Position numbers and translations under genes: made by a program
The notes under the pieces: model-generated
What the model saw: only the letters and a program-made list of their open reading frames with translations
Database searches by the model: none
Told to the model about the DNA's origin: nothing
Part shown: piece after piece, positions 24,467 through 33,902 of the stretch
Position numbering within the stretch: position 1 is the first letter of the stretch
Layout: each line of letters opens with the position of its first letter
From: Microcoleus sp. FACHB-DQ6
Lineage (GTDB): Bacteria; Cyanobacteriota; Cyanobacteriia; Cyanobacteriales; Microcoleaceae
Assembly: GCA_014695175.1 (NCBI GenBank)
Contig: JACJNV010000363.1
Span: 1-62,546, forward strand
Direction: 5' to 3'
DNA: 62,546 nucleotides

Positions 24467-25741
24467 ATGAATGATTTTCCTGATTTTTCCAATTACGGCT
24501 ATCAAGTAACTCGCGAACTCGGCCACAACCGCGCGGGCGGGAGAGTTACCTATCTCGCTACCGAAATTAATACCAAACGTTCCGTTGTTGTCAAACAATT
24601 TCAATTTGCCCAGACAGGTGCTAATTGGGCGGAATATCAAGCTTATGAAAAAGAAATTCAGATTTTGCGGGCACTCGATAACCCCAACATTCCCCGTTAT
24701 TTAGATTCTTTCCAAACTGCATCGGGTTTCTGCATGGTACAGGAATACAAAAATGCTAATTCCCTCGCAACTTCGCCGCAGCAAACACCGCAAAAAACCA
24801 AGCAAATTGCTATCTCTGTGTTAGAAATACTCAAATACCTGCAAAACCGGGTGCCGCCAGTTATCCACCGAGATTTAAAGCCGGAAAATATCTTGGTGGA
24901 CGATCGCCTCAATGTCAGCCTTGTCGATTTCGGATTTGCTAGAATCGGGGGGGGAGAAGTCGCTGCCAGCAGCGTTGTCAAAGGCACGTTGGGCTTTATG
25001 CCGCCAGAACAAATGTTCAACCGCCAGCTAACAGTCGCATCCGATTTATACAGCCTCGGCGCCACGCTAATTTGCTTGCTAACCGGCATCAATTCTACCG
25101 AAATTGGCAGCTTTATGGACGACACGGGGCGGATTAATTTTAAACATAGCTTACCGCAGCTAACTCCAGAATTTCTTGACTGGCTGCAAAAAATGGTGGA
25201 ACCGAATTTTAAACACCGCTATGCTTCTGCAGATGCAGCCCTCAATGATTTAATTTCCCTGGAGGTAGTTCGCCAGCCTAAAAAATCAAAACTTGCACTG
25301 ATATCAATCGGAGTGTTGACAGCAAGTGCTGCTATTTTTCTCCAGTTTATCCTGAAATATCCTGAACTTCAACAAGTAGTTAAATCCCAACCAGAAACCA
25401 GCCAACAGAATTTAAAACCTGTGACTCAAGTGATGTTAACTAGCGAACTAAAATCCCAACAAATTATAGATTTTGTGTCTTTAAAAAAACAGCAGAAAGT
25501 CTATTTTGCTGTCAGTGTCACTAACTTGTCAAAGGGAGAATATGAAGGTATTTGTAGGGTATTTGACTCTCAAGGAAAATTGGCAGCCCAGGGTATATCT
25601 CGTTTAAGAACAACGGCAGATCGACTAAATACTTGGTGCGGGTACAATTTTACAAAGGATGCCAAGCCTGGGAATTGGAAGTTTAAATTTTATTTAGACA
25701 ATCAAAGAATGGCGCAAAATAGTTTAAAGGTATTACCTTAA
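24467..25741 (+). CDS. Ser/Thr protein kinase with single TM and extracytoplasmic domain
   Basis: This 424-aa protein is a paralogue of the preceding kinase. The first 270 residues align almost without gaps (shared GYQVTRELGHN..GGRVTYLA, FQFAQTGANWAEYQAYEKEIQILR and KGTLGFMPPEQMFNRQLT). Catalytic HRDLKPEN and DFGFARIGGGEVAASSVVKG are intact. Here a single transmembrane helix (about 276-296) leads to a roughly 130-residue extracytoplasmic domain with a beta-rich pattern ending in a CRVFDSQGKLAAQG..W..GNWKFKFYLD segment, possibly a sensor. The stop overlaps the 3' end of the convergent pilin-like gene by nine bases. An 87-bp gap to the first kinase suggests co-transcription. Confidence 0.9.
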   Translation: MNDFPDFSNYGYQVTRELGHNRAGGRVTYLATEINTKRSVVVKQFQFAQTGANWAEYQAYEKEIQILRALDNPNIPRYLDSFQTASGFCMVQEYKNANSLATSPQQTPQKTKQIAISVLEILKYLQNRVPPVIHRDLKPENILVDDRLNVSLVDFGFARIGGGEVAASSVVKGTLGFMPPEQMFNRQLTVASDLYSLGATLICLLTGINSTEIGSFMDDTGRINFKHSLPQLTPEFLDWLQKMVEPNFKHRYASADAALNDLISLEVVRQPKKSKLALISIGVLTASAAIFLQFILKYPELQQVVKSQPETSQQNLKPVTQVMLTSELKSQQIIDFVSLKKQQKVYFAVSVTNLSKGEYEGICRVFDSQGKLAAQGISRLRTTADRLNTWCGYNFTKDAKPGNWKFKFYLDNQRMAQNSLKVLP

Positions 25742-26341
25742 AATATGTGTACCGGGCGGGCAGTGAATTTCTGTGCCGTCAAAAGTGGGCTGCGTCGGAT
25801 TGCTTCGATAGCCCTCCTTTTCCGGCTCGCTTTGGCAGATGGCTGAAATAGTTGTTAGTTGATTGCTAACATCTTTTTTGAAAGCAAATACTGCTCCTAT
25901 GTATACTGCACCGTAGTCTTTTTCCCCTTCCATAGAGTAATCCATAGGTATAGCAATCGCGATCGCGGTTTCAAATTGTGCTGGTTCGCGCTTATTCTCC
26001 AACGTTTGAACTGGCTTCATTAATGATGACTGAATTTGACGCCTATAGTTATCTCTGCCGCCACCTTGTAGACCCAACCCTTCCAGGGAATCACTAAATT
26101 TGTTATTTTTTGCATAGTAATCTTCCTGCGCTTTATTTATCGAAGCCATATCTGATTCTGCTGCCCAAGATTTGCCACTACTTAAGATTTTAATAGTGTT
26201 AAGTTTGAAATTGTAAAAAGATGCTAGTAGGCCAGCCATAAAACCGCTGTAAATTACAGTCCGTACCAGCACACTGGATACTAAAAATCTGATTTTTTTA
26301 CTTGTTTTATTTATATCTGTTGACATTTTTTTAACTGTCAT
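25733..26341 (-). CDS. Type IV pilin-like G/H family protein
   Basis: This is a roughly 202-aa protein. A hydrophobic N-terminal segment (VLVRTVIYSGFMAGLLASFY) is followed by INKAQEDYYAKNNKFSDSLEGLGL, the pattern of cyanobacterial pilin-like G/H proteins (a degenerate form of the minor pilin domain in which residues follow the A..YY....F). There is no canonical G-FTxxE prepilin site. Two Cys near the C-terminus (ICQSEPE and HCPPGTH) may form a disulfide. I take the ATG at 26341 because the longer frame would run through a palindromic repeat; ATG 26326 is also possible. Its function is unknown. It is convergent with the kinase gene. Confidence 0.72.
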   Translation of the reverse strand: MTVKKMSTDINKTSKKIRFLVSSVLVRTVIYSGFMAGLLASFYNFKLNTIKILSSGKSWAAESDMASINKAQEDYYAKNNKFSDSLEGLGLQGGGRDNYRRQIQSSLMKPVQTLENKREPAQFETAIAIAIPMDYSMEGEKDYGAVYIGAVFAFKKDVSNQLTTISAICQSEPEKEGYRSNPTQPTFDGTEIHCPPGTHILR

Positions 26342-26359
26342 AAAGTAAATTTGCCAAGC

Positions 26360-26388
26360 TTGTAGGGTGCGCCACAAGCACCCTACAA
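26360..26388. repeat. Hairpin repeat TTGTAGGGTGC/GCACCCTACAA
   Basis: A perfect 11-bp stem with a seven-base loop, just after the clpX stop on the minus strand. No T-run follows. The GTAGGGTGC module recurs at about 36540. Confidence 0.65.
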
Positions 26389-26396
26389 ATTACAAA

Positions 26397-27779
26397 TTAT
26401 GCAGTTTCGTGCTGTTTGTGCCATGCGGGATGCCACAGCAATTCAGCAGTCGATCGCTTCTCGACCATTTCAGGAGTAATCGTACAGTTAGCCACATCCT
26501 TGCGAGAAGGCAACTCGTACATGACATCGAGCATTAACTCCTCTAAAATGCTGCGGAGAGCTCTCGCGCCGGTTTTGCGACGATAGGCCTCCTGGGCGAT
26601 CGCCCGTAGCGCTTCCGGCTGGAATTCCAATTCCACGCTGTCCATCTTCAACAGCTTTTGATACTGCTTTACCAGCGCATTCCGGGGCTCGGTCAATATC
26701 TGCATCAAAGCTGCTTCATCCAGCGGCGAAATCACCGTCACCACCGGTATCCGCCCCACAAACTCAGGAATCAAACCAAACTTGACTAAATCGTCCGGCT
26801 GTACCTGCTGCAAAATATCAGCGGCCCGCTTGTCTTTCGCCGGCAAAGTCGAGTTGCTGTCGCTTTCTGTTGGCTGAATAAAGCCCAAGGATTTTTTACC
26901 CAAACGCTGTTCAACTATTTTTTCCAAACCGACAAAAGCACCGCCACAAATAAATAGAATTTTGCTAGTGTCAACTTGAATAAAATCTTGGTAAGGATGT
27001 TTGCGGCCGCCTTGCGGGGGCACGTTAACCACTGTTCCTTCCAACATTTTTAGCAGCGCTTGCTGCACTCCTTCTCCCGATACATCCCTAGTGATCGAAG
27101 TGTTTTCGCTTTTGCGAGCAATCTTGTCAATTTCATCAATATAAATAATGCCCCGCTGCGCCGCTTCGACATCAAAATCCGACATTTGCAACAGCCGCAG
27201 CAAGATATTTTCTACATCGTCGCCGACATATCCAGCTTCTGTCAGTGTCGTCGCATCCGCTACCGCAAACGGAACTTCCAGCATTTGCGCCAAACTTTGC
27301 GCTAACAAAGTTTTGCCACAACCTGTCGGCCCGACTAGCAGGATGTTGGATTTTTGCAGTTCTACATCGCTGTCAGGGGAAGACTTGTCGCTATCTTTAG
27401 CTTGGTCAACGCTCAAGCGCTTGTAGTGGTTATAAACTGCTACAGAAAGGACTTTTTTTGCTGAATGCTGGCCGATGACGTGGTTGTCTAAATGCTGCTT
27501 AATCTCTGTTGGTTTCGGAATTTGAGCTAAAACGATTTTCGATTTATTCGATCGACCCGGGCGCCGCGTTCCTTGTCCCTGAGACTCTCGCACCTCTGAT
27601 TGGGGAATCTGTTGACCAATTGTTTTACTGGAGTCAAAGAACTCCTCCTCTAAAATTTCATTGCACAGTTCCACGCATTCATCGCAAATGTAGACGCCGG
27701 GCCCAGCGATTAACTTGCGGACGTACTCTTGCGACTTGCCGCAAAACGAGCATCTGAGATGGGAGTCATATTTTGACAT
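26397..27779 (-). CDS. clpX: ATP-dependent Clp protease ATP-binding subunit ClpX
   Basis: This is a 460-aa AAA+ unfoldase. The N-terminal C4 zinc finger uses Cys10, Cys13, Cys32 and Cys35 (LRCSFCGK and YICDEC). The AAA domain has Walker [12 protein letters not shown], Walker [11 protein letters not shown], pore loop YVGDD (aromatic-hydrophobic-Gly type), sensor FVGRIPV and sensor 2 GARALRSI. The LGF/LGK loop for ClpP docking is present (RLGKKSLGF). It unfolds substrates for ClpP in the cytosol. A 45-residue Gln/Arg-rich linker follows the zinc finger. clpP and tig are not next to it in this window; upstream is only 227 bp before cynS. Confidence 0.97.
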   Translation of the reverse strand: MSKYDSHLRCSFCGKSQEYVRKLIAGPGVYICDECVELCNEILEEEFFDSSKTIGQQIPQSEVRESQGQGTRRPGRSNKSKIVLAQIPKPTEIKQHLDNHVIGQHSAKKVLSVAVYNHYKRLSVDQAKDSDKSSPDSDVELQKSNILLVGPTGCGKTLLAQSLAQMLEVPFAVADATTLTEAGYVGDDVENILLRLLQMSDFDVEAAQRGIIYIDEIDKIARKSENTSITRDVSGEGVQQALLKMLEGTVVNVPPQGGRKHPYQDFIQVDTSKILFICGGAFVGLEKIVEQRLGKKSLGFIQPTESDSNSTLPAKDKRAADILQQVQPDDLVKFGLIPEFVGRIPVVTVISPLDEAALMQILTEPRNALVKQYQKLLKMDSVELEFQPEALRAIAQEAYRRKTGARALRSILEELMLDVMYELPSRKDVANCTITPEMVEKRSTAELLWHPAWHKQHETA

Positions 27780-28006
27780 ATTTGCCTCTTACTTTACGGT
27801 TGCGGTTGCTTGTTTCGACTGGGGAAGTTGCCGCGGGAGCGACCTTAGCTTTGCCCTAGAAGGGTTTCCCGATCGGATACCCAAGCCAGTCAAGCTTCGC
27901 GATCTCTATTTCTAAGTTAACACTTTTGAGGCTTCAGTCATTAGTCATGAGTCATTCGAGCAAATTTGAATTTTTATTTTTCACTTGAAAGTAAAGCGGC
28001 CCGGGC

Positions 28007-28450
28007 TTACCATTTTTTGTATTCCAAAAATTTTCCCGACATAATTATTTTCACTCGATCGCCTTTTGGGTCTGCTTCTTTCTCGACATCCATAGTAAAG
28101 TCGATCGCGCTCATAATCCCGTCACCAAATTTTTCTTGAATCACTGCTTTGAGTGGCATCCCGTAAACCTGCATTATTTCATAGAATCGATAAATCAGAG
28201 GGTCAACTGGAACCGAGGCATCCAAAGAACCTTTTAAGGCAGGTTCACAGAGAACTGCAGCCGTCTCGCTATCTAGTCCCAAAGCCGAGACAATTTTCTC
28301 GGCTTCATCTGCTGATGCGGTAGCTTGACGGTAAATAACCGCGGCAATCCAAACTTCGTCGCGCCCCAAAACTTTTTCCAAATCTGCAAAACTAATTCCC
28401 TTAGCTTTTTTAGCCGCCAAAAGCTTTTCTGTAATTCCTGAAATTGCCAT
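28007..28450 (-). CDS. cynS: Cyanate hydratase (cyanase)
   Basis: This 147-aa enzyme decomposes cyanate with bicarbonate to ammonia and CO2. Catalytic Arg88, Glu91 and Ser114 (in LIYRFYEIM and GIMSAIDF) correspond to Arg96, Glu99 and Ser122 of the E. coli enzyme. The N-terminal helix-turn-helix-like domain and the C-terminal [19 protein letters not shown] are intact. The usual cynABD transporter genes are not adjacent, so substrate would come from internal cyanate or another locus. A 20-base palindrome lies 31 bases upstream. In cyanobacteria cyanase is commonly under nitrogen control. Confidence 0.96.
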   Translation of the reverse strand: MAISGITEKLLAAKKAKGISFADLEKVLGRDEVWIAAVIYRQATASADEAEKIVSALGLDSETAAVLCEPALKGSLDASVPVDPLIYRFYEIMQVYGMPLKAVIQEKFGDGIMSAIDFTMDVEKEADPKGDRVKIIMSGKFLEYKKW

Positions 28451-28480
28451 TAAATATTCTCCCCTTCACTTCTGTGTCAG

Positions 28481-28500
28481 ATGTGAAATATGTCTCACAT
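28481..28500. promoter_or_regulatory. Palindrome upstream of cynS (CRP/NtcA-family-like)
   Basis: ATGTGAAATATGTCTCACAT: six-base inverted ends ATGTGA/TCACAT around an eight-base spacer. The half-sites resemble CRP (TGTGA/TCACA), while the eight-base spacing resembles NtcA (GTA-N8-TAC). The position fits an activator or operator. Which factor binds cannot be decided from sequence. Confidence 0.5.
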
Positions 28501-28904
28501 TTTGGTAAGTTTGTCAAGACTAATTTGAGAAAAAAAATCGATTTGATAGCTCGGAACTTCAGCAAAAGTTGGTCTCGTCAACCCCCACAACTCATACAAT
28601 TTGAGATTTGAGATTTGAAATGTTAGATTGGCAATTACTGATGACTATCAGGGTTGAGAGCTAGTCAACAGTTGCATTCTTTTTGCCAACTGGTATCACA
28701 ACTGATACAACTGATACATCCTAAAATAACTCATAACAGCCCTGCGACAATGGTACAGTTGGCAGTATATGTAATAAAAGTTACACACGCAAAGGCCTTC
28801 GGCGTTCGGCAAACGGCTGAATTTTGATCGTGCTAGCCTGAAGCTCAATCCTCGCTCACGCAAGCAAAGCCCCTTTACACTCAAAACCGGCAACTGACAA
28901 AAGT
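28501..28904. other. Intergenic region without a recognised gene
   Basis: It holds short GATTTGA heptamer repeats around 28597-28622 and a run of ACTGATACA repeats around 28697-28720, and presumably the promoter of the STAS gene. The open frames here have no protein-like features. Confidence 0.5.
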
Positions 28905-29249
28905 ATGGAGATTCAGACCAAAGATTACACGATCCAGTACGATCGCGCTACGCAAACAGTCACCTGTAGCGGCTCGTTCCGACTCAGCCAGGTGGAAGAA
29001 TACGCACCGATCGTCGATCTGCTCAACGAAGTCGCTGACTCCTGCCCAAACACGGTGACTCTAGACTTGCGAAAGCTAGAATTTTTAAATAGTTCTGGAA
29101 TGAATATTGTCTCAAAATTTGTGATCAAAGTGCGCCAGCAAAAAAATATTCAAATCGCCATCAAAGGTTCTACACAGATCCCCTGGCAGATCAAATCCCT
29201 GAAGAACTTGCAGCGGCTGATGCCTTCCTTGCACTTAGAATTGGAATAG
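28905..29249 (+). CDS. STAS-domain regulator, slr1659-like
   Basis: This 114-aa protein has the STAS pattern of anti-anti-sigma-like regulators: beta strands at the start (YTIQYDRATQTVTCSGSF), then VTLDLRKLEFLNSSGMNIVSKFVI, where the Ser-Ser-Gly motif matches the phosphorylatable loop of SpoIIAA-type proteins. LxxLxRLMPSL follows. This is the small cyanobacterial slr1659 superfamily, whose partners are generally response regulators or phosphatases. No such partner is adjacent. Its stop is only a few bases from the 3' end of the tnpB remnant, so the insertion sequence landed directly behind this gene. Confidence 0.8.
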   Translation: MEIQTKDYTIQYDRATQTVTCSGSFRLSQVEEYAPIVDLLNEVADSCPNTVTLDLRKLEFLNSSGMNIVSKFVIKVRQQKNIQIAIKGSTQIPWQIKSLKNLQRLMPSLHLELE

Positions 29250-30540
29250 TGAACTACCCAACACCCATCTGAGTACAGATAGGGTGTGGGCTTCCCAATT
29301 CAACGGGGATTGCCTCAGCCTTCATGGATTTTTTACGTCCTGATGACTTTGGTCTGACATCCCCTCCAAGGGCAGAAGCGCTAGTTCCTAACGCCAAAAC
29401 TCGCAAGCCTTCGTTTCTAATATTTATTGCAGCGTTGATGTCTCTATCATGCCGCCTTTGACAGTGCGGACAATCTACAAGTCTTACACCCAATGAATCA
29501 TATCCTTTTTGCAGTATTGGGATTGGTAGTAGAGTCTCGTTACAAAGTTGAGACGATGGGAAAAACCGCCCTATTTCTTGGTAGGTGTGACCAAATCTTT
29601 CGGCTTTGTACTTGAGCATAGTTAAAAAAATTCCCCATCCTTGGTCTGATATTGCTTTTGCCAAGTTGGGATTTTTAACCACATTCTTAACTGCCAAATC
29701 TTCTACACAAATAACTTGGTTTTCGTATGCTATCTTGCGAGATAGCACGCGCGAGAAAGTCTTCTCTTACTCTAGCTAGTTTGCTAGATACTTTGGCAAC
29801 CAAAAGTTTAGCCTTGCGACGCTTGTTAGATGTTTTATCCGTCTTTCTAGCTAATTTCTTTTGTTTGCGTTTTCTATTCTTTTCTAGCTTAGCCAATTGC
29901 TTCTTAGGTAGGTTGTATTGTGAACCCTCTGAAGTTATAGCAAAGTTTTTCAACCCCAAATCAACACCGATAGCTTGTCTAATTGCGACTACGGGCGTAT
30001 CTTCTTGGTTAAAAAGAATAGAAGCATAATACCTACCATCTGCGTTTCTCGATATTGTTACAGTCGTGAATTTAGCATCAGGCAGGTCTTTGTGAACTAC
30101 GGCTTTTATTAACCCCAAATTCCCCGGAAACTTGATTACAGAATACTGTGCCATTAGTTTCACATTTTGGGGATATTGAATCGATTGCTTACCATGTTTA
30201 GATTTGAATCTAGGAAATTTAGCCCGTCCTTCAAAAAAATTGACAAACGCACTTGAAAAATTGAATGTTACTCGTTGTAAGACCTGACTATAAGCCAGTC
30301 CTAACCATTCATATTCCTTTTTCAAACCTGGAAGCAACTTGTCCATCGCAGCTTTAGAAAGACCTTTCCTAGTTTCTTTATACGCAGTAGTAGTGGCATT
30401 GAGCATATAATTCCACAACCATCGAGTATTGCCAAAACATTGAGCCAAGTAGGATTCCTGCTCGTCGGTAGGATAAATTCTGATTTTCACTGCTCTGTAC
30501 ATGGCATCGACCTTACCGTGCTTACCTATTCACGGTAACA
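29250..30540 (-). mobile_element. IS200/IS605-type element (tnpB only)
   Basis: It carries only a tnpB-like gene and no tnpA, so it would need a helper transposase. A subterminal hairpin TTACCGTG/CACGGTAA (30513-30538, ten-base loop) sits at the 5' side. A long imperfect hairpin with arms CCCAACACCCATCTG and CAGATAGGGTGTGGG (29257-29291) overlaps the tnpB 3' end. Both fit the ssDNA hairpin ends of this IS family. Exact boundaries are approximate. Confidence 0.75.
29254..30502 (-). pseudogene. tnpB: tnpB (IS605 OrfB), frameshifted
   Basis: Two overlapping frames make up one TnpB of about 415 aa. The first (30502 to 29687) holds the N-terminal part with RIYPTDEQESYLAQCFGNTRWLWN and the RuvC motif AIGVDLGLKNFA. 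The second (29748 to 29254) continues with LSRKIAYENQVICVEDLAVKNV (catalytic Glu), the CPHCQRRH zinc-finger half and HDRDINAAINI (catalytic Asp). A +1 shift near 29748 is needed to join them. The shift point coincides with a perfect hairpin (29728-29747). The first zinc-finger Cys pair is degenerate (SSQLCNETL). TnpB is an RNA-guided nuclease; without a frameshift this copy is inactive. Confidence 0.85.
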
Positions 30541-30822
30541 TAAATAATGAATGAAAAATATGTCAACTCACAACAAATATTTTGCTTGTTTCCTACCTGT
30601 CCTCGAACCTCGCTGTCGCATAGGTCAGAGGACTGTCGTCAACTGACCTGGGTACAGCTACAGTGTGAGCCTTCTTGCTGTTATAGGTAAAGATGAATCC
30701 TCGGCTAAGTCCGGGAACCAGGATGAGGGTGGCTGAAGTTAATCGGAATAAGTCATAGTTAAACTAGCACAAAACCGTAAAAAACTTCAGAACCGACTAA
30801 AAATTACCAATTTTCAATTGCT
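30541..30822. other. Intergenic region upstream of the sensor kinase
   Basis: It contains an imperfect inverted repeat (AGGTCAGAGGACTGTCG near 30630 and the following GTCAACTGACCTG). No gene is recognised. The promoter of the kinase at 30823 should lie here. Confidence 0.45.
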
Positions 30823-32961
30823 ATGCAGGAAGAACCATCGACAGAACAGCTACTTTTCGACGTTCAGCGGCTGAGTGCGGAACTTGAAAACTTGAAGCGC
30901 GAAAAGGTTGACCTAGAACTTTTGCTGGAGACTACCACCGAACATTCAGATACGATGGAAGCTCACTTGCTGAGCAAAGCTGAGTTGGCGCTGCGTTCAA
31001 GCGAAGAGCAGTTTCGGGCGATCGCCTCGGCAACTCCCGTGCCGATATTAGTTTCTCGCCTCTGTGACGGCTTAATTATGTATGCGAACGCTCAATTGGC
31101 TTCTCTCCTGAACATACCCCTAGAAAAATTGATCGGCTGCAGCACTCCAGACTTTTACTTGAACCCTGCCGATCGCCCAAAGGTACTTGAGGCACTTGCT
31201 CAAAACGGATACCTCCAAAACTACGAACTCCACTGCAAAAAGTCAGACGGCACCCCTTTCTGGGCGATGATCTCGGTTGAGTCGCTGATGTTTAACGGTC
31301 AGCAGACGGCATTATGCGCCTTGTACGACCTCACCCAGCGCAAGGAAGCAGAACAAACCCTCCAAGAGAGCGAAAAGCGGCTCCGCCGCCAGAGTTTGGC
31401 TTTGTTGCAGCTAGGTAGGCAGAGGACTCTCAACAGCGGTGCGCTGAATGTGGGAATTCGCGAAATTACCGAGGCGGCCGCCCGCACTTTGGATGTGGAA
31501 AAAGTCAGCGTCTGGCTTTACAACCCGGGAAGATTTGGAACTCGCTACCCGATCGATCCTCAGCTAAATTTTACCGAGAGAGCGATCGCCCACAGCCAAA
31601 CAGAGCCACTCGATACAGAGGCCACTGCCTCAGAGCAACACGAGGGGGTGAATCATTCTAAGTTTAAAATGCCCAACCTCAAATTAGTTTGTCTCGACTT
31701 GTACGATCGCACCCAGGAGAATCATTTGAGCCGGGAGTCCATATCGGCAAGCGATTTAAATTTATCAAGTTTAGATGTTGAAGGCGACGCACCGGGGGAA
31801 AATTTGCGATCGGACAATGCTTTAGAACCTACGGCAAAGACTCAAAAATCTCTACAAACAGATTTGTCCCACTCATCTTCGGTAGCCGAACATTCCGCTG
31901 TGCTGCCAAATTCCAGCCAGCCCAATTCATCCATATTAAATGTAGCAATTAGGCTCGGCGGGCAGATCGTGGGCATCCTCTCTCTCGAACATATCGGCGC
32001 GCCCCGCCAGTGGGCTCTGGAGGAGCGCACCTTTGCTGATTCTTTGGCAAATTTGGTAGCGCTGGCGATCGAAGGATTTGAGCGCCAGCGGGCTCAGGAA
32101 GCACTCTCCAAAGCCAAAGCGCAGCTAGAAATGACCGTCGATCAGCGCACCGCTCAACTCACCACCGCCAATAAACTGCTCCGCATCGAAATTGCCGAGC
32201 GCAAAAGAGCCGAAATAGCCTTGCAAGAAGCCTTACACAAAGCAGAAGCAGCTTCGAGAGCTAAAAGCACTTTTTTAGCCAATATGAGCCACGAGCTGCG
32301 GACACCGCTAAACGCAATTATCGGTTACAGCGAAATGCTACAAGAAGAAGCACGGGAATCGGGACTCGAAGACATCATTCCCGATACCCAAAAAATTTAT
32401 AACGCCGGCAAACACTTGCTGACTTTAATTAACGATATTCTAGACCTTTCTAAGATAGAAGCCGGTCGGATGGAGCTTTATTTAGAAAAATTTGACCTCA
32501 GTAATTTAATAGAAGAAGTCGTTGCAACTTTGCACCCTTTGGTCGAAAAAAATCACAACCAATTGCAAGTTTCTTGCTCTGAAAACTTGGGATTAATGTA
32601 TGCAGATTTGACTAAAGTCCGGCAAATTCTGTTTAATTTGCTATCCAATGCCCTGAAGTTTACCGAAGGTGGAACGGTGCTGTTGAGCGCGACTCGCGAA
32701 CCGGCAGGCGGAAGGGATTGGGTTTATTTGCAGGTATCTGATACGGGGATTGGAATGTCGGCCGAACAGCAGCAGGGTGTGTTTGAACCTTTTATTCAAG
32801 GGGACGCTTCGACTACTCGCAAGTACGGCGGCACCGGTTTGGGATTGGCCATTAGCCGCTTGTTTTGCCAGATGATGGGCGGCGATATCACGGTTGAGAG
32901 TCAGTTGGATGTTGGCTCTACTTTTACTGTTAACTTAAAGGCAGAAGTTGATATTAGTTAA
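30823..32961 (+). CDS. PAS-GAF sensor histidine kinase
   Basis: This 712-aa soluble kinase has no transmembrane segment. It runs as an N-terminal coiled coil (1-60), a PAS domain (about 62-180, with [11 protein letters not shown] and the PAC motif [13 protein letters not shown]), then a GAF domain (about 195-425) split by roughly 100 residues of low-complexity Ser/Asn/Glu-rich sequence. A coiled coil leads to HisKA with phospho-acceptor His490 in [15 protein letters not shown], and HATPase with N-box [12 protein letters not shown]1 DTGIGM and G2 GTGLGLAI. It has no receiver domain, so its partner regulator is elsewhere. The 534 bp after it hold STRRs only. Confidence 0.92.
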   Translation: MQEEPSTEQLLFDVQRLSAELENLKREKVDLELLLETTTEHSDTMEAHLLSKAELALRSSEEQFRAIASATPVPILVSRLCDGLIMYANAQLASLLNIPLEKLIGCSTPDFYLNPADRPKVLEALAQNGYLQNYELHCKKSDGTPFWAMISVESLMFNGQQTALCALYDLTQRKEAEQTLQESEKRLRRQSLALLQLGRQRTLNSGALNVGIREITEAAARTLDVEKVSVWLYNPGRFGTRYPIDPQLNFTERAIAHSQTEPLDTEATASEQHEGVNHSKFKMPNLKLVCLDLYDRTQENHLSRESISASDLNLSSLDVEGDAPGENLRSDNALEPTAKTQKSLQTDLSHSSSVAEHSAVLPNSSQPNSSILNVAIRLGGQIVGILSLEHIGAPRQWALEERTFADSLANLVALAIEGFERQRAQEALSKAKAQLEMTVDQRTAQLTTANKLLRIEIAERKRAEIALQEALHKAEAASRAKSTFLANMSHELRTPLNAIIGYSEMLQEEARESGLEDIIPDTQKIYNAGKHLLTLINDILDLSKIEAGRMELYLEKFDLSNLIEEVVATLHPLVEKNHNQLQVSCSENLGLMYADLTKVRQILFNLLSNALKFTEGGTVLLSATREPAGGRDWVYLQVSDTGIGMSAEQQQGVFEPFIQGDASTTRKYGGTGLGLAISRLFCQMMGGDITVESQLDVGSTFTVNLKAEVDIS

Positions 32962-33495
32962 AAGCAAGTTGGGCCACTATAAATGTAGGGGATTTAAGGG
33001 ATTTAACGGGTGGGGTTGGACCAGGAATTTTGTACCGGATTTAACGGATGGCAAAAGAGGGAATAATTTCCCAATTACCCATTCCCCCCTTACCAATTAG
33101 CCATTACCAATTACCCATTCGCTTTTTAATTGTGACACCGATCGCGATCGACCTCTGTTGTCGATCACACAGTAGCATTTTTTTTCAGCCTAGAATACGT
33201 ATATTATCCCAAAATTGTCCTGCAGGCACGATCGGGCGCCTCGCTGCATTTACAAATCCCACCTCAACCTAATTAAGGGGGTGGGGGGTTGCTTCCAGAA
33301 GGGCAATTTGGTAAAAGTAATGCTATGGTCGCGAAGCAGTAGAAGGCAAAAGTTAACAGGAAATCAGGAAGTTTCAAAAGTCTCTGGACGCAGAAACACA
33401 CTTCTGCTTTTTACCTTCATACTGCTTGTACAGGCGAGATAGCACTGCTGCTGAAAGCAATGCACAATTTCTCAGAATCAAAGGAGTGCATCTAC
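32962..33495. repeat. Intergenic region with heptamer repeats
   Basis: Degenerate CCCAATTA/CCCATTC heptamers lie at about 33070-33120, and GGGATTTAAC-type repeats near 32990-33040. I see no gene. AAGGAG at 33480-33485 is the ribosome-binding site of the next small gene. Confidence 0.55.
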
Positions 33496-33771
33496 ATGAT
33501 TAAACCTTGCAGTCAACCGCTACAAATAAATCCTTTTACTTGTTATCGCGATCCGGCTACAGGCAGGTGGACTACTGTAGTTACAAGTGTTCCAAACACT
33601 TGCGAAACAGACTCTAGTTTAAAAGCAGAAGCCGAAGGCGAAAACGAAGGTAAAGCAGAAACGATCCTTTCTGCTCCGCCTGCTGTCTCGGTGTCGAAAA
33701 AAGTCCTTTCTTTCTCCGTGCCTCAGTTTAAACACCGTGCCAAAAAATCTGCTGTTAGTGTCAGCAGGTAG
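33496..33771 (+). CDS. Small hypothetical protein
   Basis: This 91-aa frame is preceded by AAGGAG with ten bases to its ATG, which is why I choose 33496 over the upstream ATG at 33460. The N-terminal part (INPFTCYRDPATGRWTTV) looks structured, with Cys and aromatic residues. The rest is Ala/Glu/Ser/Lys-rich and probably disordered, ending in a basic FKHRAKKSAVSVSR tail. I do not recognise the family. It sits alone between two sensor kinases, with 131 bp to the next one. Confidence 0.55.
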   Translation: MIKPCSQPLQINPFTCYRDPATGRWTTVVTSVPNTCETDSSLKAEAEGENEGKAETILSAPPAVSVSKKVLSFSVPQFKHRAKKSAVSVSR

Positions 33772-33902
33772 CTATCGCAGGGGTCTAATCTAGTTTCCAC
33801 GGTTAGTCCCCGGCGCTCGTCAAACAAAACAAAACAAACTTATCCATAGCCTAAACAGCCAAAAAGCGATATACTGGCAGCAAACTTTCTCCTTCAATAT
33901 CC

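Noticed and set aside
33048..33442. Two 74-75-aa frames between the sensor kinases
   Set aside because: They cover heptamer repeats (CCCAATTA type) and have no ribosome-binding site; the gene with one starts at 33496.
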